The notes below the pieces were generated by a model. The model was not told where the DNA came from. It made no database searches and saw only the letters and a program-made list of their open reading frames with translations. From Dryococelus australis (Eukaryota; Arthropoda; Insecta; Phasmatodea; Phasmatidae), in NCBI GenBank assembly GCA_029891345.1, contig CM057003.1, positions 15,354,709-15,418,708 of the forward strand: 64,000 nt of DNA, given 5' to 3'. Position 1 is the first letter of the stretch; the number at the start of each line of letters is the position of its first letter. Below are positions 1 through 11,178 of the stretch, piece after piece. A program made the translations under genes and the position numbers.

Positions 1-852
1 ATTAGCGAGATTTAGTGGTCAGGAGCTAGATAGTTTAAACACGCCGTCTACGTACATGTAGAGTGGAGCTCCACGTATCTCCACCTTAATCCTGCTACGC
101 CAAATCCTGCAAGAACATGTTACCTTCAATCCGCTTGGTGATTAAAAGAGAAGTCCTACCAAAAGATGTGACATTTTCATCTGGACCTAATTTTATTTAC
201 AGTTTGATTCAGCTCGATGTCCGTTAGCGTCAGTACACAAGCGATGCCATCTTGACTTTTATAAGTACATAAATTTCCAGCACACATGTGCTCACTGCAA
301 ATCCTGCGATAAGAGTTTTAACATGATATTTACTACAGAGAACAGTTTAATTAATTTGATTTTGAAACCAGTATATTCAGACTCTGGCAGGCTATGTCAC
401 GTAACCGTAAAAGGGTTCAAGTACGCTAGGCATGACCACTTTTAGCGTTGTTAGGATAGTGTGTTGTCTTTATAGTTTTTCTCATATTGCCATCAGGGTT
501 TTTAATTATTTATGATCCAAACAATTACAATACAAAAGGAAATGAAAAATAAAATAAATTAAATAAATTCAAAGGGCGTATCTATTTTGTCGTTTTCTCT
601 ACTGTAGTGTCAAGTTAACCAGGGTCTTACATATGTGTTTACTAGAGTTTTCAATTGTCTGCCTTATTTTGACGTACGAACAAAAATGGTGTACGTGCCA
701 AATGCTAGTTTCTAGAGGATGCTAATAGTAATAAACGTGTTCCCCTACCGGTCCAGGACTGCACCGGGCAATTATACAGAGGCTGCCTAGGTAATATCAC
801 ATTTCCCACAGATTTATTGCAAGTCAGCTGTGCAGCCTGGTCACTCAAGTGT
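1..852 (+). mobile_element. 3' part of the left LTR of a gypsy-type retrotransposon
   Basis: This segment recurs as a direct repeat at about 6872-7744, with the same order of blocks and scattered substitutions and small indels. One example is an extra block near 7158-7190 in the right copy. The shared block ends at AAGTGT, immediately before a primer-binding-site-like sequence at 853. That places it as the end of the left LTR of the element whose gag and integrase remains lie downstream. The LTR start is outside the window, so its full length is unknown. An AATAAA-like signal lies near 730 and near 7620 in the two copies. The divergence between copies points to an old insertion. Confidence 0.75.
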
Positions 853-872
853 TGGTGCCCTTACGTGGGGCT
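853..872 (+). other. Primer binding site resembling tRNA-Lys(CUU)
   Basis: The sequence starts TGGTGCCC and continues ACGTGGGGCT directly after the LTR repeat ends. A site complementary to the 3' end of insect tRNA-Lys(CUU) would read TGGCGCCC then AACGTGGGGCT. The match has a substitution and a one-base length difference, so it is a degenerate site. Its position is what a reverse-transcribed LTR element requires. Confidence 0.55.
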
Positions 873-1068
873 TTGTGGAAGTCGGTACACATTTCACGTC
901 CGTTAACCCGCCATTACAGTATATATCATATTGGCGCCAATAACGTGGTGGCCAAATAATGGTGGCAGGAAAGTGTGGATCTAGTAAATGAGTAGGCGAA
1001 CAAGAACACGGTACGGCCTACGTACACTTACATCCATAAACTACAGAACTTTGCAGTATACTATTGAA

Positions 1069-3467
1069 ATGGAGGAAACAGTAGAGATCCGACAGGAAAT
1101 GTCACAGACTAGCCAGGTTGATAACACTGCATCTGCGTCAGACACTGCAGTAAACATGAACCACAAACACCTGCAAGGGAAGCGGTGAGTGTTGCATGTC
1201 CTACGGACACCACACAACAGTTTGCTGTGTTAATGCAAATGATGCAGGCACAGACTACACAAATACAAAATGTGCAAACGCAGTTGCAGGAAGTGAAATG
1301 CAACATGCGATCACAGCTGCAGGAACATAGCGCACACATGCAAACACAGTTTCAGGACGTACGAAATAAGCTGAAGAGCAGTGCGCAGGCACAAACCACA
1401 CAGCTGGAATCCCAGCTGCAAACCCACAGCGATCTAATACAGCGACAAGTAGCTGAACTAAAGGAGGACATAAACACGCTAACCTGTGTCAAGTTACTGC
1501 GGATTTAGTTTCAATCCGTGAGGATATAGCAGAGGCTAGGGAGGAGCTAGAATTAGCGAAGGCTGACTGCACTGCGGAGGCCAGGGAGGAGCTAGAATTA
1601 GCGAAGGCTGACTGCACTGCGGAGGCCAGGGAGGAGCTAGAATTAGCGAAGGCTGACTGCACTGTGGAGGCCAGGGAGGAGCTAGAATTAGCGAAGGCTG
1701 ACTGCACTGCGGAGGCCAGCGAGGAGCTAGAATTAGCGAAGGCTGACTGCACTGCGGAGGCCAGCGAGGAGCTAGAATTAGCGAAGGCTGACTGCACTGC
1801 GGAGGCCAGGGAGGAGCTAGAATTAGCGAAGGCTGACTGCACTGCGGAGGCCAGGGAGGAGCTAGAATTAGCGAAGGCTGACTGCACTGCGGAGGCCAGG
1901 GAGGAGCTAGAATTAGCGAAGGCTGACTGCACTGCGGAGGCCAGGGAGGAGCTAGAATTAGCGAAGGCTGACTGCACTGCGGAGGCCAGCGAGGAGCTAG
2001 AATTAGCGAAGGCTAACTGCACTGCGGAGGCCTGCGAAGTAGAACGCCGCCTGAATGAAATCGAACAACGGCCAGTTCCTCCAGCTGATCGCGCGGTAAT
2101 AGAGGAAGCTGTCACTAGTAAATTTGAATCAGTAAACAGCGGTGTAGAAACCCGCCTAGCTCAAGTTGAGGGAACATTCGAGCATAGATTTTTCAGTGTG
2201 GAGGACAAAGTAGATCAGTTGACACAAGTAACTGCAAGCGTACAAAACTTGCAATTAGTTGCCAACGAAATCTCCAGAGAGGAAATACAGCTACGGAATT
2301 CCAGCGCCACACAACCGGAAGTAGCTAATCCATTGCCCAGTTCAAATTGCCGCTGCAACTACTTCAAATGCTCAGGCCCTGGCGACACCGCTCTCAAAAT
2401 TATTACATCATCCTTCCAAGTTGTGGGCAGAGCAATTGCCAAAGTTTGAGGGACGCCTAGGAGAAAACCCTATAAATTTTCTCATTAAATTCGAAGAGTA
2501 CGCTGTATTATGTGGCCTGACAGACAGCGATATGTTGCGCTGCCTTAATTTATCCCTCGCCTCAACAGCATATTACTGGTGGGAGGTGGCACGCAACAGT
2601 ATTGCCAATTTTTCAGAATTCAAAACAAAATATGTGGAACATTTCTGGAGCACAAAAGTTCAGGGTAACTTAAGGCCCAAACTACACATGGGAAAGTTTT
2701 TTAATGGAAAGGGCAGAATCCTAGAAACCCACCAATCTGATCTGTATGAAAGACCTAGGCATCTAACCCCTCCTCCCCTGAGCAATGAAGAATTCATTGC
2801 AATTGTTTTAAACCAATTGTCGTACTCTTACCAGGTGCATTGGATTGGTCGTTCACACAATGATTTAGTGAATTTTCGAGAAGGTTTATTGACCTTCGAC
2901 CAAATAGGCCGTTTGCAACCAATACACGGCGTCAGAGAAGGTGAGAAAACTGCGCCTGTAGAATGAACCCCACCCCTTTATCTAGGCCACCCGCAACAAC
3001 AGTTCAAGGGTAATGGCGGACATGGTCAGCATCCGAAGGTGCAGCCTTATCAAATAGACTATTATGAACCGTATCATATACACCAATATTCCAGTCAAAG
3101 GAATGGGCAACATGCATTCCGGGGACAGAAGTATTATTCCGGGCGAAATGCAAGGCGGAATAGGAGCTGTAGAGACCGCCAGGAATTCAATAATAGTTCG
3201 GAGGAGGAAAGACAACGAGAGGAGAGTAGCACAGAGTTGCCTGGGGCATCCGAACCACCGCAATCGGCGAGAGGTCGCCAAACACCGCCACGAGATAATG
3301 CCAAGCCGACAGAAGCAGACACCTCCCAGCAATGTAAACAAGGAAGCGTGACGCACAGGAGAGATGTTAACACACTACAGTTGGTGTATTCGCCACCTAA
3401 ACACTCAAGCGGTGTACAATTATACGCAAGTGGACCACAGGGAGCAGCCAAGGTTAGGTTATTTTGA
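1069..3467 (+). pseudogene. gag: Retrotransposon gag, frameshifted
   Basis: The reading frame passes through three frames. The N-terminal part starts at an ATG at 1069, shifts near 1155, again near 1470-1490, and again near 2420-2449. The first portion is Gln/Glu-rich and coiled-coil-like, followed by eleven copies of a 15-residue charged repeat. The segment at 2421-2966 contains a capsid-type Gag domain of the Ty3/gypsy class: LPKFEGRLGENP, then FLIKFEEYA, and later a WW pair and EHFW. A single TGA at 2964 separates this from an Arg/Pro/Gln-rich tail open to 3465. No CCHC zinc knuckle was found. Family placement comes from motif recognition. The frameshifts mean it cannot make an intact Gag. 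Confidence 0.75.
1541..2035 (+). repeat. Eleven 45-bp tandem repeats inside gag
   Basis: Eleven head-to-tail 45-bp units start at 1541 and step by exactly 45 bp. Each encodes the 15 residues EELELAKADCTAEAR with few changes. The period keeps frame and the repeat is charged and helical, so it extends a coiled coil. Units are almost identical, unlike the rest of this decayed gag, which suggests recent expansion or homogenisation. Confidence 0.95.
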
Positions 3468-3585
3468 TAATCGGAGGCCAATCGACCCGCGCGTACAAGT
3501 GTTTACGCTCGCCCCACAGCATCACGACTGGCAACCGCCTGACGCAGCTGTTTAGCACACTACTAATTATCATACGTTAGATTAA

Positions 3586-4101
3586 GTAGAGCAGCTTATC
3601 GAGTATATTTTAAATCACTCAGTACATAATTACACGAGTCTGACTCCTTGCGAGATGTTTACTGGAAAACGGTCAGGGATTTATGACCCGGAATTATTAC
3701 CAGATATTCCGAGGATTTTGGCTGAAACACCCTTAAACTCACAAGAAATACGCGAGGGATTGGTGACAATTGTACGTCGGAGATTGCATATCGCAGCTGA
3801 TAGAAGAGTGAGAAGCACTAAGAAATATAAAATTAGTAAGTTGGAACCAGGTCAGCTAGTATTGGTACGAACTAATCCTTTAAGTAAACACTGGGATTTA
3901 ATCGCCGCCAAGCTTTTTCATTTAGTTTCAGGACCATTCGAGGTAAAGCTACAAGTTTACGCAAATTGTTATGAGCTGGTTATGCCAGGCACTGGTAGTA
4001 TTGTAGGAAGATATAACCTCGCATCGTTACGTGTTCACCATCGTAGCGAAACTATGAAACACACGAGAGCCCAGAACAGCAACATCTATCAAGGCAGATA
4101 G
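3586..4101 (+). pseudogene. pol: Integrase C-terminal fragment of pol
   Basis: An open frame begins after a stop at 3583 and runs to 4101. It includes the end of a gypsy-type integrase core (the SLTPCEMFTGKR region) and then the C-terminal domain. Recognisable parts are LEPGQLVLVR, a LFHLVSGPFEVK stretch, and an ending YNLASLRVHHR. In Ty3/gypsy elements these follow the catalytic core. Protease, reverse transcriptase, RNase H and the catalytic part of integrase would lie between gag and this fragment, but only about 120 bp separate the two. A deletion of several kilobases is inferred. Upstream stops show there is no intact start. Confidence 0.8.
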
Positions 4102-4144
4102 AAGAGCATATGTATGCCGGTGATTTTTAAGGTGTTTACCTTCG

Positions 4145-4161
4145 CGAGGCAGGGTAGAGGA
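4145..4161 (+). other. Candidate polypurine tract
   Basis: A purine-rich run (CGAGGCAGGGTAGAGGA) lies 44 bp after the integrase stop and is followed by TGTTTTG, a plausible LTR start. If correct, the right LTR is about 3.6 kb, which is unusually long. A second purine-rich run near 6761-6776 is the alternative. Confidence 0.35.
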
Positions 4162-7100
4162 TGTTTTGTTTTCTACGTGAAGCGACCAGGATATGCGGTG
4201 TTGACACCCTCGGACATGCCACGTTTATGATGTTGAAGAGCCTCCCCAAATTTATTTTATTTATTTATTTTACGCCGGATACCGAGTACTGGGAAAGAAT
4301 GTTACGCTTACGGATTGCTACTATCGGAGGGTGCATAAGTTATCAAGCATGGCAAGGAAGTGGTTAAATTAATTACACGTCAAAAGCGCTACCAGGGGTG
4401 CGTAACCCACAGTAAACTCAACTCGATCCAGCCATCAGCCATATCCGAGGACCTCAAACAAGAGCAGACGGGGACACCCGGGATTTAACCACAAAGAAAA
4501 AAGTTATTTTAATAACACACCTAAACACTGTGATTTAAATTTTACGTGCCGTAATTCCAGTGTGTATCCTGTTTGTATCCTGTTGTGGGCTAGTGTATTC
4601 TCTTAAAATAATCAATTAGGGCGGCGTTGTCAATTCCATAGTTGTTTACATCTGGTTGTCTATTTTAGCATCGTTGATGCCGGTCTCCTCGGAAGTCTGC
4701 TTTGCTTTACATAGTTAGATATAAATTTCGCTCTCAGAAATAGTTATTTAATGTTGTAATTGTTGATTGTTGTTCATTTCTCGTTGTGCTAATGAGGAAT
4801 ATTGTTATTGATTATCTGAGACACCTAAGTTTCAGGCTTAGAGTTCTCAATGTTGTTGAATGAGTAACAGGTAAACCATAATATTGTTTGCTGGCCTAGC
4901 CCTAGCATTGTTATTCAGTCAATGCTATATGATGGTAAAGTGGTCACATCATAAGCCTAGGTAACCCTTGCGTAAAAGTGATTGTGTTTTAAGTGACTGT
5001 AAATGTGCAGAAGAAAGTGTACCTATTGTTGACTCCAGTCTTCGTTTGATGTGAACTCGCTTGTTTTGGGCGAGAAAGACGATGGCGAGAGCGCACCTCA
5101 CCGACACATGGACGGAATAAACACGCACGCGAAAGGCTGGAAGTGAGACGCACCTCGACAGCATATAGACGATCGAGGTACATGCTTCAGTGCATTGACT
5201 GTTCATCCAGGTAACAGCGTGCGGTAGTGAGAAGCCTCCGCACTGTGGTACATCGATGCAGCTTCCTTAAAAGTGCAGTGTCAGCCAACCGCCCGCTCTC
5301 GGCTCTCACTGCAGAGCGAGTCGTTGCTACGCACAAGATACGGACATCAAAGTTCTTTGGACACGAAGATAACCGGGTCATGGGGGGGGGGGGGCGCAGC
5401 CGCTGCCTTTTCTATCACTGCCGAAGCTCAGAGCGGGGGTGTGCTCTGGCCCTTTTCCCACCCAGACGGTTGCAGCGTTTGTATCTCTCTGCGGGCTGAG
5501 GAAGTTTCCCTCTCCAGACCGCAGAGAACACACAGCCGGGAGAGATCAGGACACCCTGCACGTCCAGACGCAACACAGACAGCCCGCCAGTCAGACCAGC
5601 AAAGCCGCGGTTCCCTAACCCTGTCCTTCCCTGCCTGCGGGTTGGGGGGGGGGGAGGTGGGTGGCAAACATTTAACTGAGTGCACAAGTTTGTAGGGCAG
5701 CTGGCCTGATATTCGCTGTAATATTGCGCCGTCACGGCCCGCCTGGTGGTGTCACGTGACAGTCGGCAGCCCCAGACGGAAAAGGGGGGGGGGGGGGGAG
5801 GAGTTTGTAGCCGAGTGTTTGCAAATAAAAAGACTGCGATTTTTCTAAGCGCAACCCGCGCGAAATGATTGTCACTAAAGACATTTTTATTTATTTATTT
5901 TTTTTAATATTCCTATGCGTTTTGATGTATATAAAGTTTATTTTTGTTACCTAATAAGAATGATTAATACATTTTTGATGAGAGTACAATAAGAGCAACA
6001 ACATGTTGAGTAAGGACAGATAATTTTAAGTGTGTAGACAGACATTTCATTGTTCCCAGATATATATATATTTTTTTTTTTTTTTTTTTTAACAAAGTCT
6101 ATTTTCACGTATATTGCTTGTTAAGAGTTTCAATTCCATTTTAGCTGTTATAATATGTCTTTGAAAACTGACGGTACATCTGTAACACACATGAAGACAG
6201 GGTTTTTATGCATATCATTAACTTATATTATTTTTCCTGTACTTATGGCTACACATATTGTCATGCAAGAGTTTATGTAATTTTTTTTTCACACGTGTCA
6301 CTTATATGATTTCAACTGCCTATATAAATTTTACTAATTTTTATTAATTTTGTTTTTCTTAACATGTAAGGTTTCTAAAACTTATATGTATGGTGGCAAT
6401 AATAACTATGTTTAATTTTGATAGGCTAGTTCATTTTTCATTGTGTATTTATTTTTATAAAATTAATATTTTTTTCTTGGTGTGATCTCAATTTTGTAAG
6501 TCTTTCTACTTTTTATTGTATTTATCTCAGTTCCGAGATCACGTATTCCTTGGTTTTTTTTCATTTAGGTCGTTAGAAGTGGTTCATGTGGATGGCTTGA
6601 ATAGTTTTAATCCCCATTGGCCCACTGGTTTAAATCCTGATTGTTGATTGGCTGGCGCAATAGGCCCCCTTGAGTTAGCGCCAAACTGCAGAGACTAACG
6701 CTCTCTTCGCTAGCAGCTTCCAACAACGTCAGACGTAGGACAGGACTTCCCGTCTGAAGTGGATGGAGAGGTAGGACTTTAAATTGGTTTTAGAGTGTGT
6801 AGACGTGTCCCTGAACCAACTTTTAAGTAAATTTGTAACCAGCAATGGAGCTTGTATCAATGGTCGCCCATTCGCGAGTTTTAGTGGCCAGGAGCTAGAT
6901 AGTTTAAACACGCCGTCTATATACGTGTAGAGCGGAGCTCCACGTATCTCCACCTTAATCCTGCTACGCCAAGTCCTGCAAGAACATGTTACCTTCAATC
7001 CGCTTGGTGATTAAAATATAAGTCCTACCTTCCATCTGGACTTAATTTTGTTTACAGTTTGATTCAGCTCGATGTCCGTTAGCATCAGTACACCATCTTG

Positions 7101-7744
7101 ACTTTTATAAGTACGTAAATTTCCAGCACACATACGCCTACTGCAAAACCTGTGATAATAGTAGTTCCTACCAGAGCTAGACTGTTTAGTGTTTTAACGT
7201 AATATTTACTACAGAGAACAGTTTAATTAATTTGATTTAGAAACCAGTATATTCAGACTCTGACAAGCTATGTCACGTAACCGTAAAAGGGTTGAAGTAG
7301 GCTAGGTATGACCACTTTTAGCGTTGTTAGGATAGTGTGTTGTCTTTATAGCTTTTCTCATATTATCATCAGGGTTTTTAATTATTTCTGATCCAAACAA
7401 TTACAATACAAAAAGGAAACGAAAAGTAAAATAAATGAAATATATTCAAAGCGCGTATCTGTTTTGCCGTTTTCTCTACTGTAGTGTCAAGTTAACCTAT
7501 TTCCTACCCAGGGTCTTACATATGCGTTTCCTAGAGTTTTCAATTGCCTGCCTTATTTAGACGTACGTACATAAATGGTGTACGTGCCAGATGCTAGTTC
7601 CTAGAGAATGCTAATAGTAATAAACTTGTTCCCCTACCGGCCCAGGACTGCACCGGGCAATTATGCAGAGGCTGCCTAGGTAATATCACATCCTTTCCCA
7701 CTTATTTATTGCAAGTCAGCTGTGCAGCCTGGTCACTCAAGTGT
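4162..7744 (+). mobile_element. Right LTR region; 6872-7744 proven by repeat
   Basis: The segment 6872-7744 matches the left LTR copy at 1-852 and ends at the same AAGTGT. Whether 4162-6871 is also LTR depends on where the element's polypurine tract is, and the matching left sequence would lie outside the window. This upstream part includes a GC-rich patch at about 5220-5800 with three long G runs (5382, 5644, 5785). An AT-rich stretch follows from 5880 to 6560, and a CCAAT-like segment near 6620-6660 could be promoter-like. No coding sequence is recognised in it. Confidence 0.55.
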
Positions 7745-7900
7745 TGTGTGTGTTGTTCCATTGTTACGTATGCTAATTCTACACCATACACAGCACATAT
7801 CTATTTGAATATAATCTCATATTGGCTATCGCAACGAGGAGACCTTGCGTGTGGTCTTCGCAGCTGCCTACACACTATATTACATTTTTTGTATGAAATA

Positions 7901-8735
7901 TAAGCTATATTTCAGTGGTTAATACCATCATTTCTGAATGTCTGCTAATGTTCTTCTTTAAGGACATTCATCCGTCTTATGCTAACAAAGCTTAGGTCCC
8001 TAACTAAGTTTAGGATACTACACCAAACGGACAATATATATCGCAGTCCTTCGCGCTCAGTTTGATGATAATTTGCATAAGAACTATTTCTAACTAAGTA
8101 TTATCAGCACACTTTTTTTCTGTCTGTTTTATTCATACAATAAAGATGAGTTATACCATCTCGTTGGCTGCGCATAACCAATCTCGGTGTCCCAACATTG
8201 AACTGCTTTTTTTACCTACACGTCTAGTAAAAATTACGTGCATTGTGTTTGAGGTTAGAAGATTGTTTAGTAAACAAGTGCTTTTGGGATGTTTTTATAC
8301 TTCCTCTAATTCATTTATAATACTTTTTGTTTACGTCCAGACTAGTAAAAGTATTTTATTAACATAATAGTGCTCGTCATTTAAAAATTAAAATGTAAAC
8401 AAACGCGTTCATCACTTTTGACCGTGTGACTTTGACAGTTGTGTAGGATTGGGGTATGTCATTGTTGCGACACGCGCAGAAGATGAATAAGCGGTCTGCC
8501 TCATCTTTAGTCTATTGTTTTATTCATATTAATTATGAATGAAATAATATAAGTCAAAAAGATAAAGTGTACGTAAAAGTTCAACCTATAAAAAAAACGA
8601 CACTTTTATATTAACACAAGTATAAAACGCTTGTGTTACATGAGATATCTAGGAAACAGCTATAAACACATCACACATGTGGTGATTTTCCAGAGGTTTG
8701 ATTCAAAAAGCGTTAAGAACAGCAAAGCGACTATA
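7901..8735 (-). mobile_element. MITE-C copy, interrupted
   Basis: The outer parts (7901-8137 and 8518-8735) match the reverse complement of MITE-C copies such as 10275-10700. Shared blocks include the AAGCTTAG block and the TTTGATT block near the end. The termini are degraded versions of the MITE-C inverted repeat. A 380-bp element sits inside at 8138-8517. Confidence 0.7.
8138..8517. mobile_element. 380-bp inverted-repeat element with 11-bp target repeat
   Basis: The element begins CAATAAAGATGAG and ends CTCATCTTTAGTCTATTG, giving imperfect terminal inverted repeats of about 15 bp. It is flanked on both sides by the identical 11 bp TTTTATTCATA (8127-8137 and 8518-8528). Removing it and one flank restores a continuous MITE-C. 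A repeat of 9-11 bp would suit a Mutator-like element, but part of the 11 bp could be chance. No transposase is present. Confidence 0.75.
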
Positions 8736-9311
8736 ATAACATCGTGTTAAGTACTACAGTATATTGAGGTGTGTATATACGTATATACAGACGCGAGATG
8801 ATTTCTAATTATACCGAAATATTTAGGAAATGATTGCCAACGTCAAAGTATTTTGAAAATATGATACGACGTGTGGCTTAACTCTGTTCCCGAGGTCGGT
8901 ACACGCTCGTGGGAGTGCTACGACGGAGTGAGCTGGTAAGAAAGAAGCGGGTTAGTATTCTGTGTTGTTGTGTGGCGTAATGCAGGTTTGCAACTGAAAA
9001 CTGATTTTCTGTACAAAGAGTTTCCTACGCTACTTAATTGTCAATTATTAAAACAACAGAATATTAAGCAAGTTCTATACTTTGGGAGTAATTATATAAC
9101 TAAGATGTAGGTAAACAACACAGCAAATACAAGGAATCGCGGGTTTTGGGTCAACAGATTTTTTTTTTTTTTTTTTTTTACATTTTCTAGGTAAAACATT
9201 ACAGAATTCATGATGAGCATATCACGTGTTAGTAAACTTAAAACGGGCTGTAGATCCTATGGTTATATAACTACTTCGTTTTTTAGTTACGTCAAACCAA
9301 AATATTTCTTA
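8736..9311. other. Unassigned, no gene seen
   Basis: AT-rich sequence with a 20-bp T run near 9160. Nothing recognisable was found. Confidence 0.5.
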
Positions 9312-9731
9312 TAGTCCGTTCATGATTAATTCCAAATTTTCTGAAGCCGTGTTTAAGTTCTACTGCCAGACTATTCCTCCGCTTCATGCAAACAAAACTC
9401 AGCTAAGTTCCAAAAATTGCACCAAAGGGACGACAGGCAGTATTTATGCGCACTAAGTTTAATTATATTTCCCATACGAACTATGTATTTCTTACTATGA
9501 ATTACCAACACACTTATTTTATTCCTGTTATAGTTGACATTAATCTGAAATTAAACGTTATAATGCATGGATAAAATAGATATGAAAGTCCAATTCAACC
9601 AAAAATTTAATACTTTTGTGTTTAAAGAAGTATAAAACACGTGTGTTACATGGCGAATTTAGGAAAGAACCAAGCACCGTTATACATAAGGAGATATTTT
9701 TCAAAGGTTTGAAGATACCGCGAATAAATTA
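9312..9731 (-). mobile_element. MITE-C copy, full length
   Basis: Starts TAGTCCGTTCATG after TA and shows the MITE-C blocks in reverse order: CTATTCCTCCGC, TTGCACCAAAGG, TTTCTTACTA, then the TTTCAAAGGTTTG block close to the far end. The terminus is degraded. Confidence 0.8.
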
Positions 9732-10274
9732 TCCGATGAATGGAGCGAAGAACTGGGGGCATTTCGTAACCAAAGTGAAATATTTGTGTCTGAAAATGAT
9801 AATTAGGTACAATTCAAACGTCTTAATCAGTCACACAATAGTGGTTGTAAGAACGCTTATGACTAAATAACGGGCATGCCGATTCCCCTGTTTTACCCCC
9901 GCGAGGCCTTTACTGATGTCGGCGTTACGGCAGGAGCAGAACCTCTGAGGCGAGACGATGTCATGTACAGCCAGCGCTTTGCGCAGTTCGCTGGTCCCGA
10001 TCGTCTGGCCCGTGGAGGGCCAGATAGCAGCGGCTGAAGCTATGGTGTCCCTGATTCTCGACAGCGTGGTTGCGGTATCGTGTGCGAGGGCGCACTCAGG
10101 TGGCCTGTTCAAACTGACACCAACCCTCGGCTTCGCAACGACACGTGGATACAGAACACGCGCCAGTGTTCCAACAGGACGTCTCAGTTGAAGCGTGCAA
10201 GAATTGTATCGTGGACAGGGGCTGCCCCACGGGACGTTCTGAGATTAGGAACGTGTGGCCAGCGAAGCCACCTA
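9732..10274 (-). other. GC-rich unique island between inverted MITE-C copies
   Basis: This stretch is clearly more GC-rich than its surroundings and sits exactly between a minus and a plus MITE-C copy. A minus-strand frame is open from about 10112 to 9831 and can be read further upstream with few breaks. Its composition (Ala/Arg/Ser-rich) could be that of a coding exon, but no family is recognised and GC-rich DNA has fewer stops by chance. It could be host unique sequence or part of a larger repeat. Confidence 0.3.
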
Positions 10275-10700
10275 TAGTCTATTCACTGTTTCTTCACACA
10301 TTTTAAATCAAACCTTTGAAAAATCATCTCATGTATGACGTGTTTACTTATTTCCTAAATACGCCATGTTTCACAACCGTTTTGTACCTCCGTTAATATA
10401 ACGTATTTTATGATTCGATAAATTACCGTTCCAATTTTATTTTATTTATAAATTATAGCATTTAATTCATAGTAAATATGAACGAAAACAGTGAGAAAAC
10501 ATGTGTGTTGGTAGCGCCTAGTAAGAAATAGTTCTCATGCAAAATATCATTACAACTGAGTGTCCACGAATTCGGTGTGTTGTCCTTTGGTGTAATTTTC
10601 AAGAAATAGCTAAGCTTAGTTAGCACGGGGCGGAGGAATATCCTGGAAGTAGAACTTCAGCAGGGCTTCAAAAAAGTTGGTAGTAACCTTTACTGAACTA
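10275..10700 (+). mobile_element. MITE-C reference copy
   Basis: Full-length copy flanked by TA on both sides (10273-10274 and 10701-10702). It begins TAGTCTATTCACTG and ends with a degenerate inverse of it, giving terminal inverted repeats of about 20 bp with imperfect extension inward. There is no coding capacity. Internal landmarks are TCAAACCTTTGAAAAATCA near the left end, and GGCGGAGGAATATCCTGG then CAGGGCTTC near the right end. Confidence 0.85.
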
Positions 10701-10705
10701 TAAAA

Positions 10706-10915
10706 TTAAATATTAATGCCTACTGGTATAAGCATGTGGTTTGAATGTAATGTACATTGCCACTCACGTACCCGCCCTTTCAGATATACCGCCCCTAAAT
10801 GGGTCTCTAAAGCCGCCAATGTAGCATATTCAAGTATTTCGTTGGCCTGCAGCTGTTGGGTCGACTCCAGCTTACTCGCCACTTGCCCCATCGCCCCTAC
10901 GCGCAAGGCGCTCAC
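10706..10915 (-). other. Open minus-strand frame, unrecognised
   Basis: A 69-codon frame lies in the 235-bp unique gap between MITE-C (ends 10700) and a MITE-B2 (starts 10938). Its sequence is rich in Ala, Leu, Gln and Glu and looks more protein-like than most frames here, for example ILEYATLAALETHL. It has no ATG at its beginning; the first codon is GTG and the frame continues upstream into the MITE. GT dinucleotides that could act as donors exist near 10915 and near 10760. No family is recognised, so it may be an exon of an unknown gene or chance. Confidence 0.25.
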
Positions 10916-10937
10916 CTGGCCTGCAGTTTTATCCGTA

Positions 10938-11178
10938 TACGCTGTACACGATTAAGTGAGCACGTTTCAGGCCCTAGCTACTTTTTATTTTCAACCATTT
11001 TTTTATATCTAATAGCCATATTTTTTAATATATATTGCCATGTAAGTAATAAACATAGTGTGTATGTTCCACCACATTGGGAAGTTAACGCCTAAGGCTA
11101 AAATAAAATATATTTATTGGATATTATTCCAAATGAGAGGACTTTATTCATAAGTGCTCGTTTTACCGTGAATAGACA
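10938..11178 (+). mobile_element. MITE-B2 copy
   Basis: Aligns along its length with 57207-57443. Both start with a degenerate GGCTGTTCACGG terminus and AAGTGAGCAC, carry ATTGCCATGTAA and GCCTAAGGCTAAAAT-type blocks, and end in the inverse of the start. The termini are those of MITE-A and MITE-B. Confidence 0.75.

Noticed and set aside
1185..1508. Independent gene starting at 1185
   Set aside because: The first codon is GTG, and the frame is the middle part of a frameshifted gag.
1489..2115. 208-residue minus-strand Ser/Ala repeat protein
   Set aside because: It is the antisense of the 45-bp gag repeat; a period divisible by three keeps all frames open.
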